NCBI RefSeq assembly: GCF_040054535.1
Contig: NC_090785.1
Coordinates: 5,079,501 to 5,143,500 of the forward strand
Reading direction: 5' to 3'
Source: Antennarius striatus
Lineage: Eukaryota > Chordata > Actinopteri > Lophiiformes > Antennariidae
DNA: 64,000 nucleotides
Shown: positions 1 to 14,934 of the stretch, one piece after another
How positions within the stretch are numbered: position 1 is the first letter of the stretch
Layout of the letters: each line of letters opens with the position of its first letter
Program-made: the position numbers and the translations under genes
Notes under the pieces: generated by a model
Databases searched by the model: none
Told to the model about the DNA's origin: nothing
What the model saw: only the letters and a program-made list of their open reading frames with translations

Positions 1-3000
1 ACTGAAGGTGAGCATTTACTCCTAAAGTGGGTTATGAAAACAAACTGCAGTCGTTTTAAAGACACCAGTGAGTGTAATAAACATGCAGGTGAATCTCCAT
101 GAGATAGTTTCCGACAGTTTGAGCCGAGATTCTTTGGTTATGCAAACCAACTGTTGTCTCAGCTGTCTGGATGCCTGGCCTGAGTCTTAAAAGTGAAAAA
201 GCCAGATGTGGCTGTTCTGTGCTGGCGTGGTTACACTTGGCCTCCAGTTTTTAAGCTGGTCAGAAGTGCTGCCTAAACTCTTGGCAAGAGCGCCGAAAAC
301 CCCTCATGGTAGGAAAATGAGCATTCAGTTCCTGGACAACAGCTGTGACGAAAATTCCTGCAGTCTGCATGCCAATTGCATGTTCAGAGTGACCTTTTAT
401 TGCAACCATCACAACACACAACAGTACAGTAATTGTGTTTATATTATTGTTCAGTAACCATCGATAAGAGGGGTTAATGTTGCTGACAACATGCTAGCAT
501 TTTATTATTTTTGCAGTAGGACAGCAAACTCCCCGAAGCACCTATCCAATGCCGTATCTGTGATCCTTAAACTTGAAATGATCACCAAAAACTGTTTGCT
601 GTCAAGGTTATGATGTACCTAGAGGAACATAATGAGTTATCATGAACTGAAGCAACATCACTTTCAACAACCTTTCTCTTCTCTTCTCTGTGTTTTTTGT
701 TGGGGAAGGGGGGAGCAGGGACTTATATGATGGTAATCAGAGTAAAAAGCAGTTGGGTTTCTCACACTGCGCTGAAAGGAAAATCTACATAAATCACACA
801 GCATGATGCAGATTGAGTGATTTGGTCAATTGGGCAACTATTTGTAAAATATGCCTAATTTTGAAATTTTAGATTGACAAAAATGATTTTCAGAAAAGGC
901 AATAACAGTCAGTCCACCACAGTGGCAACACACGTCAAAAAGATTGCCACTGAAAATTGTAGGAACACTCAAGGTCCCAAGTGGACGGAACATACCAAAT
1001 TGGTTGTAATCATTTTAATTCCAACTCTGAAAACCCAATAAATGCAACTTCCAAATTGCATAACATAACAAAAACAAGGCATACATACAGTATTTTCACT
1101 GTGTGTACACACACTTCAAGTCCGGAATCCACAGCAACTTTTATGCCTTTGGTTCAATGAATAAAAATATTTAACAATTACAGTGGACCACACTGAGTGG
1201 ACCACACTCGGTTTGGTTGTCCTTGAACATATTTCAGTTTTGTGCTTCAAGCAACCCTTTGAAAGGTGCCACATACCATTAAAAAAACACCCCTTTTAAT
1301 CCAAAGCCACTAAAAGTTTGAAAGTAATTTAAAATGTTGAAATAAGAAAATGTGATCATCTCACCTTTGGGAAAAGCTGAAGTTTGACATGTATTTCCTC
1401 AGTAAATGTGGTTGACCTTGATGGTGGTGCTTTAATTTCTTCCTTTGCCCTGGAGGTAGGATGAGTGCATGACAGTATCTCAGCCCTCAAAGCTTCTGTT
1501 CTTCCTCACAGAAACCTAAATCCTGATAATTTACAGCAAACATTTATAAAAGAATACAAAGACTGTTTGTTTTGTGACTATGATGCTGTGGATGATTTTG
1601 GATGAGGTAGCTCTTTTTCTAGTGGAATAACAGTCACTCATAGATTTACTTTCCACCACATCTGTTATCAGCCTCAGGTGAAATTCTTGTCTGTTCTGGT
1701 ATAAAATGCTAGTTTTAAATAATATCCAGTACCAACTTATCTTTTCGTGGTCACGCTGTAGAAGCTGTTGAAGTCCACTGGGTATGGAAAATAAATTTTA
1801 TATGTGACACCAAGGATCAGACACAGTCTGGCTTGTAAAACACCATCACGGAGGTAAAGACAGTAATGTTAAAGCTTTCTGGAGGTGTCTGAGCTTCAAT
1901 GTTTGGTTTCTCAGTTTCTTTCCACCATCATAAAGCAAGAATTAGTGACTCTAAACTGCACACGGGAGAGAAGGTTGTCTCTGTTTTTCATCCTTATGAT
2001 CAACTAGTGTCCATGATCTCAGTGTCAGTTGGGAGAGGCTCTGTTCTCCACTTCCCTGACCAACAGCAGATAAGAGATTAAAGGAAATGGGTAGATGGAT
2101 GAAGCAAAGAACAACAATTTGAACTGACTTTTAAGCAGCTACAGTTCCTGGTGATCATATATTTTCACAACAGCAAGACAATGCTTGATAGCGTGATAAC
2201 ATATAGATGCCGTTTGGTAGCAAGGCTAACATGAAAAGCTTTCAGCATTCGCCTGTTTAAAGCTCCATATTCACTTAAAATCCCCAACGTGAACTAAAGC
2301 AGAGTTTTATTGAACCATAACTACGTTGAAACTTGACAAGCGAGACTACAGGGTATTCATTAGAACATAATAAATTAGGTTATTCTCATGGGTGGAGTTA
2401 AGAGTTTCTTGTGAATCTTGTATTAATCGCAGAAATTATTCTCACCCAGTGTCACTCTTGTATATGAATATATTGACCTTGAAAGAAATAAACATCTGCT
2501 ATGCAAAGAAAGCTAAAACTAACAGAGAATAATTGGAAAATACTTTTTGACCTCCTGTCTGGTCAATATCTTGTGAGCTAGATAAGACGAGACAGAGACT
2601 GCTGAAACAACACTATAGGAAGCCGTTTGTGAGGGAAAACATTGACAGCCCACCCGATCGAATCATCAGTCATTACAACTCTCTCTCTGTGAGGAATTGC
2701 TTCCCATTGTCTGCCGCCCATTTGGGGCTCTCCTGCCTGTGATGAATAACAAAGCGACCGAGAAGGGTTAGAAATTTGATAGGAAAACATTCGCAAATGC
2801 GACGTCTTCACATTTTATGTTTTCACACAGGAAATGTGATTAATGGCCTCAAGTAACCTCTTCAGTGGAACCTCAGACTGGCTTTTAAAGGACGGTGGAG
2901 AGATATTTTTCCTTTTGCCTTTACATCACCCTGTTTGTCCATTTAACCCCTGCAGCAATGTATAGACTGCATGGAGATTGACTTGCTTTTAGCCGTAGGT

Positions 3001-5875
3001 GTAAGTAAACCAGTTCATTTAATGGTAGAACTTGCCTCTACAGGTTTTAAAGTCACGGCAAAATAACCACAGGTTGTGGTTGAAGAACACCTTGAAAACC
3101 TTCTCTCCCACCTCTGCTTCTGTTCTTAGTGCTGGGATTAAATGAAACTGGGGCTGCATTATCTAATGCTTACAGTCTTCCACCGGTGTGATACAAGATA
3201 CAGCAATGTGCAAGAGATGTTTCCATTAGTGAAGACGCTGCGGTGAAAAGCTTGATATGCCGAGCCCATTTTAGTTTGAGAGGTAAGATGGGCTCTACTC
3301 TGCTGTACCTTGACCCTGCGTGAAAAGACGCCGTGGGTGATATAATACAATCACTCAAATAGATCTGAAACAAAAGAGAAATCCATCGCTCTTGCAGTCC
3401 ACAAATTTCTAAAGCTCAGCCTGAGTGCAATAATTCACCTTCTCCTTTCATTCATGCAGGCTATGGCGGTGGAACTTTTTGAGAAGAATGCTATAAACAA
3501 CTTAGCAACTTGTTTTAAAAGAAGCATTTCAAAGTCATGGCCGTAATGACAGGTTGAATCAGGATGCAGCAGCACAGATGCTTTATCCTAATGGCACCCT
3601 TTGAGTGGAACAAGGTTGTGTCTGACTGTCAAAAGGAGAAAAGGAGCAAAAATGCATGTTTGAAAATATTTCACGGGCAGTAGATGAGAGGAAGCAAAGT
3701 TATGCACAGGATAGGTGTTCAATTCTTTAACATCCTGTGATGGATTCAAGCCAGAGGAAAATAACACTTTAGAGAACCAATCAGAGAAGTCCAGCTGCAA
3801 AGAGGTTGAAATGGGGAGCAATACAGCAGAATAATGTTCGAAGCCAGACAGGAAACATGAAAAATGTTTTCAACATTCATTGCCTGTTATGAATCTCTGT
3901 TTGAAAGGACTAATAATTGCCAACAGCAGTTATGTGTTATTTGTCTTAGCTGTTAAATTATAAAGATAAAAAGATTTTTTAATACAAAGACTCCGTTTGT
4001 TTCTTTGTCTTATTTTATTTTTAGTAGCCTCTTCCTTAACAATAGATTTGTCTTTTTCTCTTGTTGCTCAATAATTTTCTAAAATATTTTATTGGTGCCT
4101 CATATTTTGTAGAGTATTAAAAATGGATGAAATGAAGCACAAGCTGCGGATGATAAAAGTCCGGATTACATCAATTCATCCCATCTTATATCGTGTGTCT
4201 TTAATGCGCTGCCCAAAATATACTTAATTGACCCTGTGCAGTTCTGCTAAAAACACGTACTTGAACAAAATGAGTTTCTTTTTAAAATGAAGGTGTAGCA
4301 TTCTTGCATTTTGTTCAAGATCAAACAGACCGCTTTGAAATGAGATGAATTATCACAGCAAGATGTGAGCTTCAGTGACTAGAATCCCAGGAATCTTTGA
4401 AATGTCTGGAAGAGAGGGGCCTTTTCTTGTCTGTGTGATCTCTCTTCAAATCATTAGTGGGGGTAGAACGCTGCTGATGAAAAGGGTCTGTAAGGCAAAA
4501 AAATAAAATAAAGAAATAATAAAGTCACGGTTCCACAATGCATTTCCTTTTAATTAACTATGAGAAATTATGGTAAAACAAGGACCGAATTTACAAAGTA
4601 AATCATCAATTAAGTGGCATCAGAAATGTCTTTCAATCATAGGGTGAAACTTTTGTCCATTGAAGCAGCACTAGTTAGTACAAGTCTGCGTTATATCTCG
4701 GTTGACAGAGGAGAATCAAACAGTCTTTGTTTAGTCAGTGTTACCATGGTGATCTGTGATCGAAATACTTTTGAGGACAAACCAGATAATAATAGTAGGG
4801 GGGAAACAATAGTTGTCCAGATAAATAAGTAGTTGACCACATTCATTTTATTCACCAAAAATTATTTTAACCTAGATGTCCGGCAATTGGCAGGTGATAA
4901 ATCTGGACCCTGTTAACATAATCACAATCCCCCCCCCCCCTGCCTCCATGTTCTTATATAAACCAGAGGCGATGTGAGATCTTCCAAGGTCCATTGCTAT
5001 AAATCCAAAGACATTTCAAACTTGATTATGGCTGTTTGTCTTCTTGTTATTTTTTTAAAAGGACACTTCTAATTTCTTGTACAGAAGCAGCATTTCCAGC
5101 AGCAGTTTATTTGTCATTACAAGAAGAACATAAAACCACACTGAAAATGTCAAGGCTGACAAGATAAACACAATCACCGTGAGGATGCAAATCAGAGGAC
5201 TGGTTGTCATTTGGTAAGACTTTTAAAAAATATTCTTTTCATTAACTGCTATTTTAATTAAAACTTTTCGCTGGTAATGAGACAAAGTCTACTGAATAAC
5301 ATTTAATTAAAAACAAACTACGTTGACACGTGTTTCATTTTCAGCTACACACATAAAAACAAACTAAATACCTTCAGTGAATATTTTACATGTCTGTGTT
5401 AATATCTCACATTTTGACATCACAATTTTACAGATTATGTTCTGACACCAGCAACATGACATGTCCACCACCCTGTGACTCAATCAATGACTTACTAGCA
5501 TATAAAAGTAATCTTTACTTTAGTCAAATAAACATTTGTCTCTAACATAATTATGGCTGGGATTGTTTTTCCCTTGCTGATTATAAATTCATGGAGTTTC
5601 AGCATGGAGTTTCCTTCTTACATCAGCTGGTTACCGCCTTAACAGAACAAAAAGGACTGTATTGAATGCAGTCATCTGCACACATTTAAGAGTCACAAAA
5701 TTTAACACACAATTTTGGGTGGAGTAGGGCTGTCACGTCTAACTTATCAGAACAGCTTGAATCTTCTCACGTCTTTTTGTAGAAGCAATTTTAGCCATTT
5801 TTGCGACAAAAGATGGATGCTCCTTCATAGTGGTGCACATTAGTGCATTGAATGACCCGATATGCTTATCTCATG
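1..5875. other. Intergenic region without recognisable genes
   Basis: No reading frame here looks like a protein: the frames are short, overlap on both strands and have no recognisable domain. The DNA is AT-rich and mostly non-repetitive, with a short C run near 4928-4940. It may hold distal regulatory sequence for the sulfotransferase cluster to the right, but nothing in the sequence proves this. Confidence 0.6.
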
Positions 5876-5991
5876 TCGGGTCATGGAGAGTTGGAGCCTA
5901 TCCCAGCTGACTTTGGGTGTGAGACGAGGTTTATCAAATGGCCACAAACAATAGACTGAAAATTATTCATGTCTATGGTCAATTTAGAGTC
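5876..5991 (+). repeat. Interspersed repeat fragment (common teleost type)
   Basis: The segment contains the phrase GGAGCCTATCCCAGCTGACT and ends with CTATGGTCAATTTAGAGTC, which I recognise as a frequent dispersed repeat in fish genomes. A related phrase (CAGCTGGGATAGGCTCCAG) lies on the opposite strand near 15005. It abuts the inverted LINE that follows. The family assignment is from recall only. Confidence 0.5.
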
Positions 5992-5993
5992 AT

Positions 5994-6786
5994 GCTTCTC
6001 CGTATAACCTCACTCTTCCACTTGGGTCCCTCTCATTCACACACATGTAGTCTGTCTTACTGCGGCTAACCTTCATTCCTCTCCTTTCCAGGACAAACCT
6101 CAACCTCTCTAGCTTCTCCTCCACCTGTTCCCTGCTCTCACTGCAGATCACAATGTCATCTGCAAACATCATAGTCCATGGAGATTCCTGTCTAACCTCA
6201 TCTGTGAACCTGTCCATCACCATAGCGAAAGTCCAGAGCAATGGAGAGTGTGGAAAAGAGGTGAAGAAGCGTGTACAGGCAGGATGGTGGAGAAAAGTGT
6301 CAGGTGTGATGTGTGATAGAAGAGTTTCAGCTAAAATGAAAGGAAAGGTGTACAAAACTGTGGTGAGACCAGCGATGTTGTTTGGTCTAGAGACAGTGTC
6401 ACTGAGGAAAAGACAGGAGACAGAGCTGGAGGTAGCAGAGATGAAGATGCTGAGGTTCTCTCTGGGAGTGACCAGGATGGATAGGATCAGGAATGAGTCC
6501 ATCAGAGGGACAGCACATGTTAGAGGTTTTGGAGATAAAGTCAGAGAGGCCAGACTGAGATGGTTTGGACATGTCCAGAGGAGATAGTGAATATATTGGT
6601 AGAAGGATGCTGAGTTTTGAACTGCCAGGCAGGAGGCCTAGAGGAAGACCAAAGAGGAGGTTTATGGATGTAGTGAAAGAGGACATGAAGGTAGTTGGTG
6701 TGAGAGAAGAGGTGAAGACAGGGTTAGATGGAGGCAACTGATTTGCTGTGGTGACCCCTGAAGGGAAAAGCTGAAAGGAGAGGCAG
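5994..6786 (+). mobile_element. RTE/BovB-like LINE 3' part with inverted 5' segment
   Basis: From 6231 to the end the plus strand encodes the C-terminal part of a non-LTR reverse transcriptase, including VQSNGECGKEV, VVRPAMLFGLETVSLRKRQ and LRWFGHVQRR, and ends in GGTGACCCCTGAAGGGAAAAG. From 6229 back to 5994 the minus strand encodes the segment that should lie immediately upstream in the protein, including the RT catalytic motif MMFADDIVICSES and YMCVNERDPSGRVRLYGE. The element is therefore 5'-truncated with its 5' segment inverted. About 15 codons that normally join the two parts appear to be missing. It is a dead copy. Confidence 0.85.
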
Positions 6787-9700
6787 TAACTATATTGTAT
6801 GTTTTAGGTGGTGGAAGGAAGCTGGAAAGTCCAGGGGGAACCTACAAACGTGGGAAGAACAAACAAACTCAGTTAGATTTGAACCAAGGACCTTCTTGAT
6901 GTGTAGCAACAGCACTACCCCCCCACATCACCATGCAGGCTTGAATCTCCACATTTAACGATTACTAACTCTTCACATTGAAGCCATTTTCATGTAATTT
7001 AAAGGGGGAAAAAAATCACAAATCTTCGCGCTATTCATTGTACTTTTCACCTGTAGTCCAGTTAATGCTAAAGAGCCCTTTGGAGAGACGCCGTATTTCT
7101 ATAAACAGCCAGTAATTATTCCTGTGCTGTAAACCTTAATAGTTTAATACACCTTTAATCACGGAGATAAGCGGTGTAGCTTGTAAAAACACAACCTGAC
7201 CTTGTGTGCTTAAAAAGAGCTGCTATACTGTATATCATCACACAGAGTAAAAAGATCCAACTATTACACATCTGAGATATTTGTAAAACAACTGTAGTAA
7301 AAGGCCTTTCTATTCATCTCTGACATGACCCAGTGTGAGCTTCTGATGGACGTTTTCCTTATGTGGTTAGTGCTGGTCTCTCTTTAGCCAGAGCATCCCA
7401 ATGTGGAGGAAATGAGTCTCTTCTGTTTGTATAGCAGGATGACCAAATCTATCTAAACACTGCCATTCCAAATGATCCACCATTCATTTATCATACAGGC
7501 CAGGAAACGGTATGCTCTGCAGTTGAATGTCTGATTGAGAAAGTAATCATTGGGGGTTTGATACAGATACGGCCGTCGAACAAAAGACACAGAGCGTAAC
7601 TCAACAAGTAGCACACGGATTGTTATGATCGTGATATGAAAAATGTCCTCTTTGTTTGCAGTAAGAGTAATGTTTGTGTATACACCACACTCCCCGGTGT
7701 TCATCCATTTACATCTTTTCATGTAAGCCTGCAGAAGATTTGTGCGGACGCTGCCAAATCCACTCTGCTTCATGCTTGCACCACTGCTGCAGTTGGATTT
7801 AGCGATAAAACATTTGGCAGCACAGATGCTTTGAAAGAATAAACAGTGAAACAAATAATTATCTCAATTAATGTTCGTTATATTCCACACTTGTCCTTGC
7901 AACTTAAAATAATCCCCTGGACAATGACATGTAGCAGCATAGTAGCTCTTTCCTGTTTTAGGTATGTTTTCACAGCATTCAACATGAAAGCTAACATCCA
8001 AGCATTTGGTAGTTGACACTTTGGTGACTTCAGTCACAAAGATTCAATTTTGGGATTATTTCTGAAATGTCTATTTCCCCTCTAATCATCCACTTTTGTT
8101 TTGTACAGGACATAGCAGTGCAGGCTCAGACAAGCTTTATGACCAGCTGAACCTGCTTTCCAAATGTTTGTTGTTTCCCATATCTTTACTTCATATCTAA
8201 GAAAAGGAAAAGTAATTTGTGACATATGTGTACACTTAACGGAAAATCTTGCCGTCAGAAATAATGAATAATAGAATAATAACAGCGAATAATGCTTGAT
8301 TAGTGGCTCAAACAATAAATATGGTTCAACTCGGCTTAATTAGTGGTCTAAACAGATGTTGAAAAGATGGAAATAACTGGAGAAAAAAGCAAAAAGTGAT
8401 GATACTTATTAAATGTCTGTAAGAAATCAAAACATTTATAGCAAAATACATTTAAATATATAGTATATTTACTGTATATTTACAGTGTAGGAAAATATAC
8501 TGTTAAGAGAAGTCAAGGTGTCATCTGGGTTTTATGAATCACAAGTTTTCCTGATAGTTAGGAGCTTTCAGCTTATAGCAAAAAAACAGAACTCCATCTG
8601 CTTCCGTACCCTGGAAATCTGATGCTCAGGTGCATTCAGTGCATTCAGCCCTCTCCTGCTGAAAGATGACCCATCGTCCCAGACGCTCCACAGTTCTGAC
8701 TCCTTTGGTGTGGGGGTGGGGGGTCGGGTGAGGGATGGGGTCCACTATCTACGCCCACTATGCTGTAATTTTTTACTAAAAGCAGGTATTTTATCGCAGG
8801 GCCATATGTTTTGACAATTAAAAACTTTAGTTATAATGCCATTATGTCTGTTTTATGATTTGGTTTGGCCTGCAGGCACACCTGTCACACATTTAATTTA
8901 TTCAGCACCATCATTAACTTACCTGTGATAAAGTGTTTGCTGGATACAAACGTAGCCACATCCCACAGTTTGGAAATTTATTCCAGTCTGCAGATATCCC
9001 AAAGCTACAAATCTCTGCTTTTACTGTCCTTTGCTCCATAAGTGAAGAAATTCATAGCCCTTTTTTATTTTATTGTTTATTGTACAAAATGCAGCAGTAT
9101 TAGGCATGGTGCCACTTTTTTTTATCTGGTGGCAGCATTTTTATGTCACTTGGGGATGTTGGGGAGACGACTTCTCAAACCACTAAACAAGAGCAAGGGT
9201 GTTTATGTGAGTTACAGTCAATTTAGATTCTATTAAAACAACATATATTTATCATTAAATACAGATTGATATTATTTAATTATAATGTAATCAATGCTTA
9301 GTTTTCCCATAAATATTATCTAACAACAATATGTAGTTCAGAAGCGGTTACTCAGCAACAGTCAATATGTGGCTCTATAATGGGTGTCTCTGATGGAAGA
9401 ACAGCTCCTGGATGCTATATAACAGTCCCCACTGTGTAATTTCAGTTTCGGATGAGCCTGAATCTTAAATTAGCAAATAAATGTCTTGCACAGAGCTTTG
9501 TTTCAAATGAACTGAAAAATACCTGAGGCAAAATTAGATATCTAATTTGTTACTTCTTGCCTATTGCCCACAGAGTGGAGCAATAAGCAAAAGCATGTGC
9601 CATTTTATCAACGCAGGCAAATTATTTCATCTGTTATTGTTGTAACTACAGGTTTGGAAAGCTGTAAACAGCTTATACAGGCACAACATGTGTTGAAAGT

Positions 9701-10483
9701 GGAGTTGTCAGAGCGTTTGCTCAGACATGCTTAAACTGTAATTTGCACGCAACCTTCTATTTTGTTGTTTTTCTCAAAACTAGGACTTGCAGTTTTAGGA
9801 ATGCACGTCTGCTTTGGACAGTTATTCTCAAATGTTGTTTGAAATTTTTTGGAAATTATTTTTTGAGAGAAAACACAGATTGAATGGTCAAAATAAGGCT
9901 GATGATAGAAGATGGTAGTGATCGCATAGATAATAAAGAGAGAGACAGTTATACTGAAGGTCGTTTCTGTGTTAGTGCGTGAAAATTAAAGCAACTGTTG
10001 GCGGTTCAGAGCGAACCGTCAGTAAAATTGAGTAAAGCTTATTTGATGCCCATGAACAAGCCCTTAGCAGGTGAGCATCCAAAATGAAACCCCCGCTACT
10101 GCTGAAGGAAAAAAAATTGGGTGGAGAATAAAAGAAAAAATAAGGGAAACGTGGGCTGAGGAACACAGCACAAAGAGTTTGAAGATGAGATTAAGAAAAA
10201 GAGAGCAAAAGCACAAAACGCCAAAGAAACCAAGAAGCACAACACTGAAAACCATCGCTTGGCCGAAATCCTCATTTTTGGATCACATTCCACATGTATC
10301 CCTCTATGAAACAATACTCGCCAGGCAGCTGCCCCCCTGCCTCCCTTGCTTGAGACAACTATTTCAAAATCCCTGGATCCTGGGATGAGGGTTTGCACAC
10401 CCACCTCTGCCTGAGGTGCATATTTGGCTGTGGTTCAGCCACGTCAAACTTCAACCAGCTAAAGATTCCCCAGAGGAGAAATA

Positions 10484-10515
<32 letters not shown>

Positions 10516-13500
10516 AACATCGCAAGAGTGGGGGGAGTGAGATCTGCTCTGCCACTCACCTTTGCAGGGCAAAGATTGGAGCACAGCAAATGGCGCCCCG
10601 CTGGATGCTGCAATCTGTTCGTGAACACCTCTTCAAATACACCATCACAGGGATGCTTTTTTTTTTTTTTTTAAACTTTATAACCTGCAGTGACTCAAAC
10701 TCAAACTGAGAAAAGTGAGATTCTTTCCAACATCAATTCTGCTCCTGCAGCCGGCTGTAATCTCCCTGATGAGGTGGCCTGGCTCGCCTCATAGGGAACA
10801 TGTGGTCTGTTTGAAGAAGGGCAGTCGTCACACTCTGTGTCTGTCAGGGCTGATGAGGTCTGAACGGGTTCTGGAGGATTGCAAGATCAGGGATTTTGGC
10901 AGAATCCGCTTAGGACTGTAATGTTGCTCTCGGGTTTACCTGCTATCTCACGTGTCGGTACACTTTAATACGTTTTAAGTCTCTTCGCTCTTAGGAGTAA
11001 CCTTAAACTGTGAGGGAATTTGTAAAATTGATCTTGATCTTCTGAGGTTAAAGTTTGGAGCCTGATTATTTCTGGGAAAATCTGTCAGTAACGATAAAAC
11101 CATTCTCATTTTGCTTGACTGGAAGAATCAAAAAATTTAAAGTTTTCAATACTCTTATTTTACATGGTTGACATTTGATTCAGCAATATAAAAAACACAA
11201 ATCCAAGTCAAATCATAGCATAATAATTATTTTTGATTTTCTTTTCCCATCAAATGCATCAGAAATCAACTCAAGGTCTTCAATATAAGCATGAGTTGTC
11301 CAAATTAGCATGGACGCTATTATCCATCCTCTTGACCACGTGATTTAAAAAAAAAAAAAAATTCAGATGTGAATCAAAATTTGCCATTTCATATTTTTAA
11401 AGAAACTTTTAAATCCTGAGCAAGAAATAAAATCCTGCTTGAGTCGTACCTGAAATCCACCAGTAGGTGAGAAGCTAGCCTTAAGCTGTGATGTTTGAAA
11501 ATGGGCTACAGCCATGTAAAGGTGACTTTTAGGGTTCTTGGTGAGATGTTTTTTGTAGGTATACCATCTTGTCGGCGGTAGAGCAGTGGTAATATTTCTA
11601 TGTCAAAGAACTGTGCACCAGGCATTTGAAATATGTTGACAAGAAAAAAAAATCCTGTGTGAAAGCCAATGGATGTATCAGCAACGTGTCAACGGAAGTC
11701 AGTAAACGTTGAATCAGCCAAGAATCACAAGCAGTTGTCTCATCTCCTGCATGCCACTCTTGTTTTCCAAGGCAATTCACTCCGTGGTATTAGTCTGTGT
11801 TTAACCTCACCAGGTGATCGAATGCTTCTCATTCAGAGCACTTAAGACGACCTCCTGCTGGCGAGGGGAGATCAATACCAGGAGCGTTACATCTAATCAA
11901 GCGCTGATTACTTTCTCAACATTGATTGCAATTGGCTTGGATGTCGTTTAGTTTTGTCAAGCAGGTTTGGTTTTTCCACAGATTTAAATGATCACTCAAC
12001 TGAAACTGACCTTTATTTTCTGAAGGCTGATTAGTTTTATGGAGACAAATCACATATAATGCCAAAGCCTACAAGTATTCGTCCACTTAAAATTAACGTG
12101 ATTGCTGTGGTGCTTTTGTCAGTTGGTACATTTATACGCCCACATGAGCAACAAGCATCTTAATTCCTAATTTTAGTTCATGTCAAAGCGCTGAACTTTC
12201 ACACTTAATGCAAAACTTCCTGTGGGATTTGACACTTTCTGCAACGAGGCAGGAAGGTCAGCTGTGATGTAAGCTTTTCTATATATTAAATAAGCACATA
12301 GCCCTTGTCAACACTTGCGTGCATGGCAGCATACTTCTGCAGGATTGTTTTCTTTTAATTTACTGGCAGTGGACAAGGAGAGGCTGAGGGCATGCCAGCA
12401 CATTCCACCGAAGTAAAGTAATCTCAACCTCTTGGCTCTAAAGCTCTGTAGAAACAAATGTGACGTTATCCGATATATTAACATTGCAAATTTTCATCTT
12501 GTGTCATCTCTAAAAGAAACAGTCTTTCCAGCTATGTCCAACATTCTGAAAACAAAGCATCAACTTTGTAGTTAAGTCAAGTGAATCCCTTGCACCTCCT
12601 CTGTGGAGGTCACGGTTGGCGGCTCAGCAACTTGCAAAGAAACACTGAACTGGGTCTGAACCAGTCAAAAGAAGCTAATTCCATTGAAGTGAAAGATTAT
12701 TATCTATCTATAGTTCTTTTTAATTTGCATTGATTGTCTCAGTTGTATTTGGATTCAAAATGGCATCTGGCGACCAGTAATTTTGGTAAAAAGTTCATCC
12801 TTTGGTGTCAGATTCACTCTTACTACTTTTCAATGCATTATAGTGTATCCTATTTTCTGACTGTACTGTTTATAAAATCAACTCAATAGTTAATCAAATT
12901 GTTCTCCATGCAGACGGTAATCGGTTGTTTCATAGCAGCACAACAAATGTTGTTGTTTTTTCTTTTTCTGAGATCAGGGTATAATTATACTCTGTAGGAG
13001 AATCCCATCTAGATTTTCAATCTCTTCCTAATATTATATGTTATTGCTGAGTGTTTGCAGATCCTGTCTTACACTCTCCAATCTTCTAATGAAAACATCA
13101 GTCCATTCACATTAATTTTTCAAATGAGTTTGATAATTAGGGACTAATTGTTATATTCCAGTTGGGGTACAACAACCAGTGAAGGAGAAGCTGACGATGC
13201 TGATAAGCAAACTAACATTGGCTTTATTACACTATTGTTGACAAGAGGATGAATCTCATCACAAGCTCAGCTCAAAGATAGAAGACCAGTGTTGACCCCA
13301 TCCTCCTGAACATTTCCCAATCCACACTTGTTTGTTCTGTTTTTGGTCTTCGTTTCTGCAATCTAGTGGAAGCACTACGTCAACTTCATCAGTTATTCTG
13401 TTTAAATTTCACAACACATCACAGGAGGTTCTGACAAGATATTCCCTAGGCGTTTGTGATTAAATCTAATATGAAAAATCATGTAGAATTTTAAAATTCC

Positions 13501-14934
13501 TGAAGAGTGAGGTTGGCGCCACCTAAATCTGTTCTGTAAAGGTACAATTTCTAAACAATCTGTCAGCGCACAACATGGAATTGAAATTACTCAACATGAC
13601 TGAATATTTTAAAGACGCAGATGTTTTCTCAGGCTGAGGATCTCCCAGTTAAGTACAGCACCATTTTCTCTCTAGTTTTTTAAGTGATTTGTGATTGTGA
13701 ATTCAGTGCTGATGGGATTTAATTTTGTTTACAACAACATCAGTCAGGTTTCTATCTTTATTCTGGTGGGAACAAATCAAGTAGTACAAATTCAGATATA
13801 ATGAAATAGTGGGCCGACAGACAAGGGTTTTGTGGAATGACTATTCATTTTTCATTTTCAAAGCCATACATCAGAACAAGGTCGAGGGTGTCATTAAAAC
13901 AGGGAATGGGTTTGCACAGCATTAGACTGTTAATGAGATTTTTGTCTAGTTAGATTTTTGAATGTTAAAATATGATCTCTCTGCACATTTGCAGATTTGA
14001 TTATGTCTGTAAATGACAAAATGAGTCCTTCAGGAAGACAACTGAAAAATCTTCATTTTATACTTTTGGAATTAGTGCATAAATACAGTTACACATCTTT
14101 GCAAGGATTTTTTGCAATTGCCTTGCTAGAATATATGTATATGCACTATATACGTACCATTTCTGGAATATATGAACTATTTTCTTGTCAGATTATGTTG
14201 CTTTTCAAAAATGTGCTTAAAGATATTTTTACTTTTTTTACGAGATTTTTTTCAGCACAAGGTGTCAATTAGATTCAAGTCTTTGGGAAAGGCTGTCGTA
14301 GAAAAGTAAACAAGTTGTTTTCTTTTAACCTTGAGAAAATTCAATAAAGCCAACGTTGCCACAAAACCTGTATTAACTTGAAAACTTTGCTCTGAGCTTT
14401 TCAAATTGATTGCTGTTTTTTAAACTCTCGCCTGCGTGTCGACCTTTCACAATAACCTTTTCATCACTTTTCTACAAATATTTTCTTTTCAACAAATCGC
14501 TGAGATAAACTCCTGGTGCCGTGTTATGAAACTGGGGGTGTTGGGAGTAGAAAGAGAATGTTCACTCTGCATCAAACCGAGCAGAATTTAAGGAAACAAC
14601 TGTTTCCTGACATGCTCAGACCACAACAGGGTATAAGGGATGAATGATTTACTGCCAGTGCCAAGTTCACTGAAGGAACAGTGACTGACTTTCCTCATGT
14701 TCAGCTACAAACATGCTGTGTGTCAAAAAGAATTGATGGCAACCTGAATATTGATTGAATTTTCAAACAGGAGATTCCATATTAAATTGGAGTGTGACAT
14801 TTTTACCTGCATGCATGTTTTCATGTGATCAAAATTATTTCATTATAAGAAACTTTCTACTTTGTACTTTTTAAAAAGTCATTTTCATTAATAACACATT
14901 GATTAGGTGTCATTAGGTGTCAGTGTGTGCATGA
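6787..14934. other. Intergenic region without recognisable genes
   Basis: No coding exon was recognised. There is a purine-rich (GA)n patch near 10487-10516, a poly-T run near 10659-10672 and a poly-A run near 11346-11362. The stretch 12160-12440 is complex and non-repetitive and reads like possible conserved non-coding DNA, but that needs a cross-species alignment. Confidence 0.55.

Noticed and set aside
7453-7854. 133-codon minus-strand frame as a gene
   Set aside because: No domain, no splice context, overlapping frame on the other strand and composition like the intergenic DNA.
10064-10674. Overlapping frames on both strands as exons
   Set aside because: They span purine-rich and poly-T tracts and are low-complexity in both directions.
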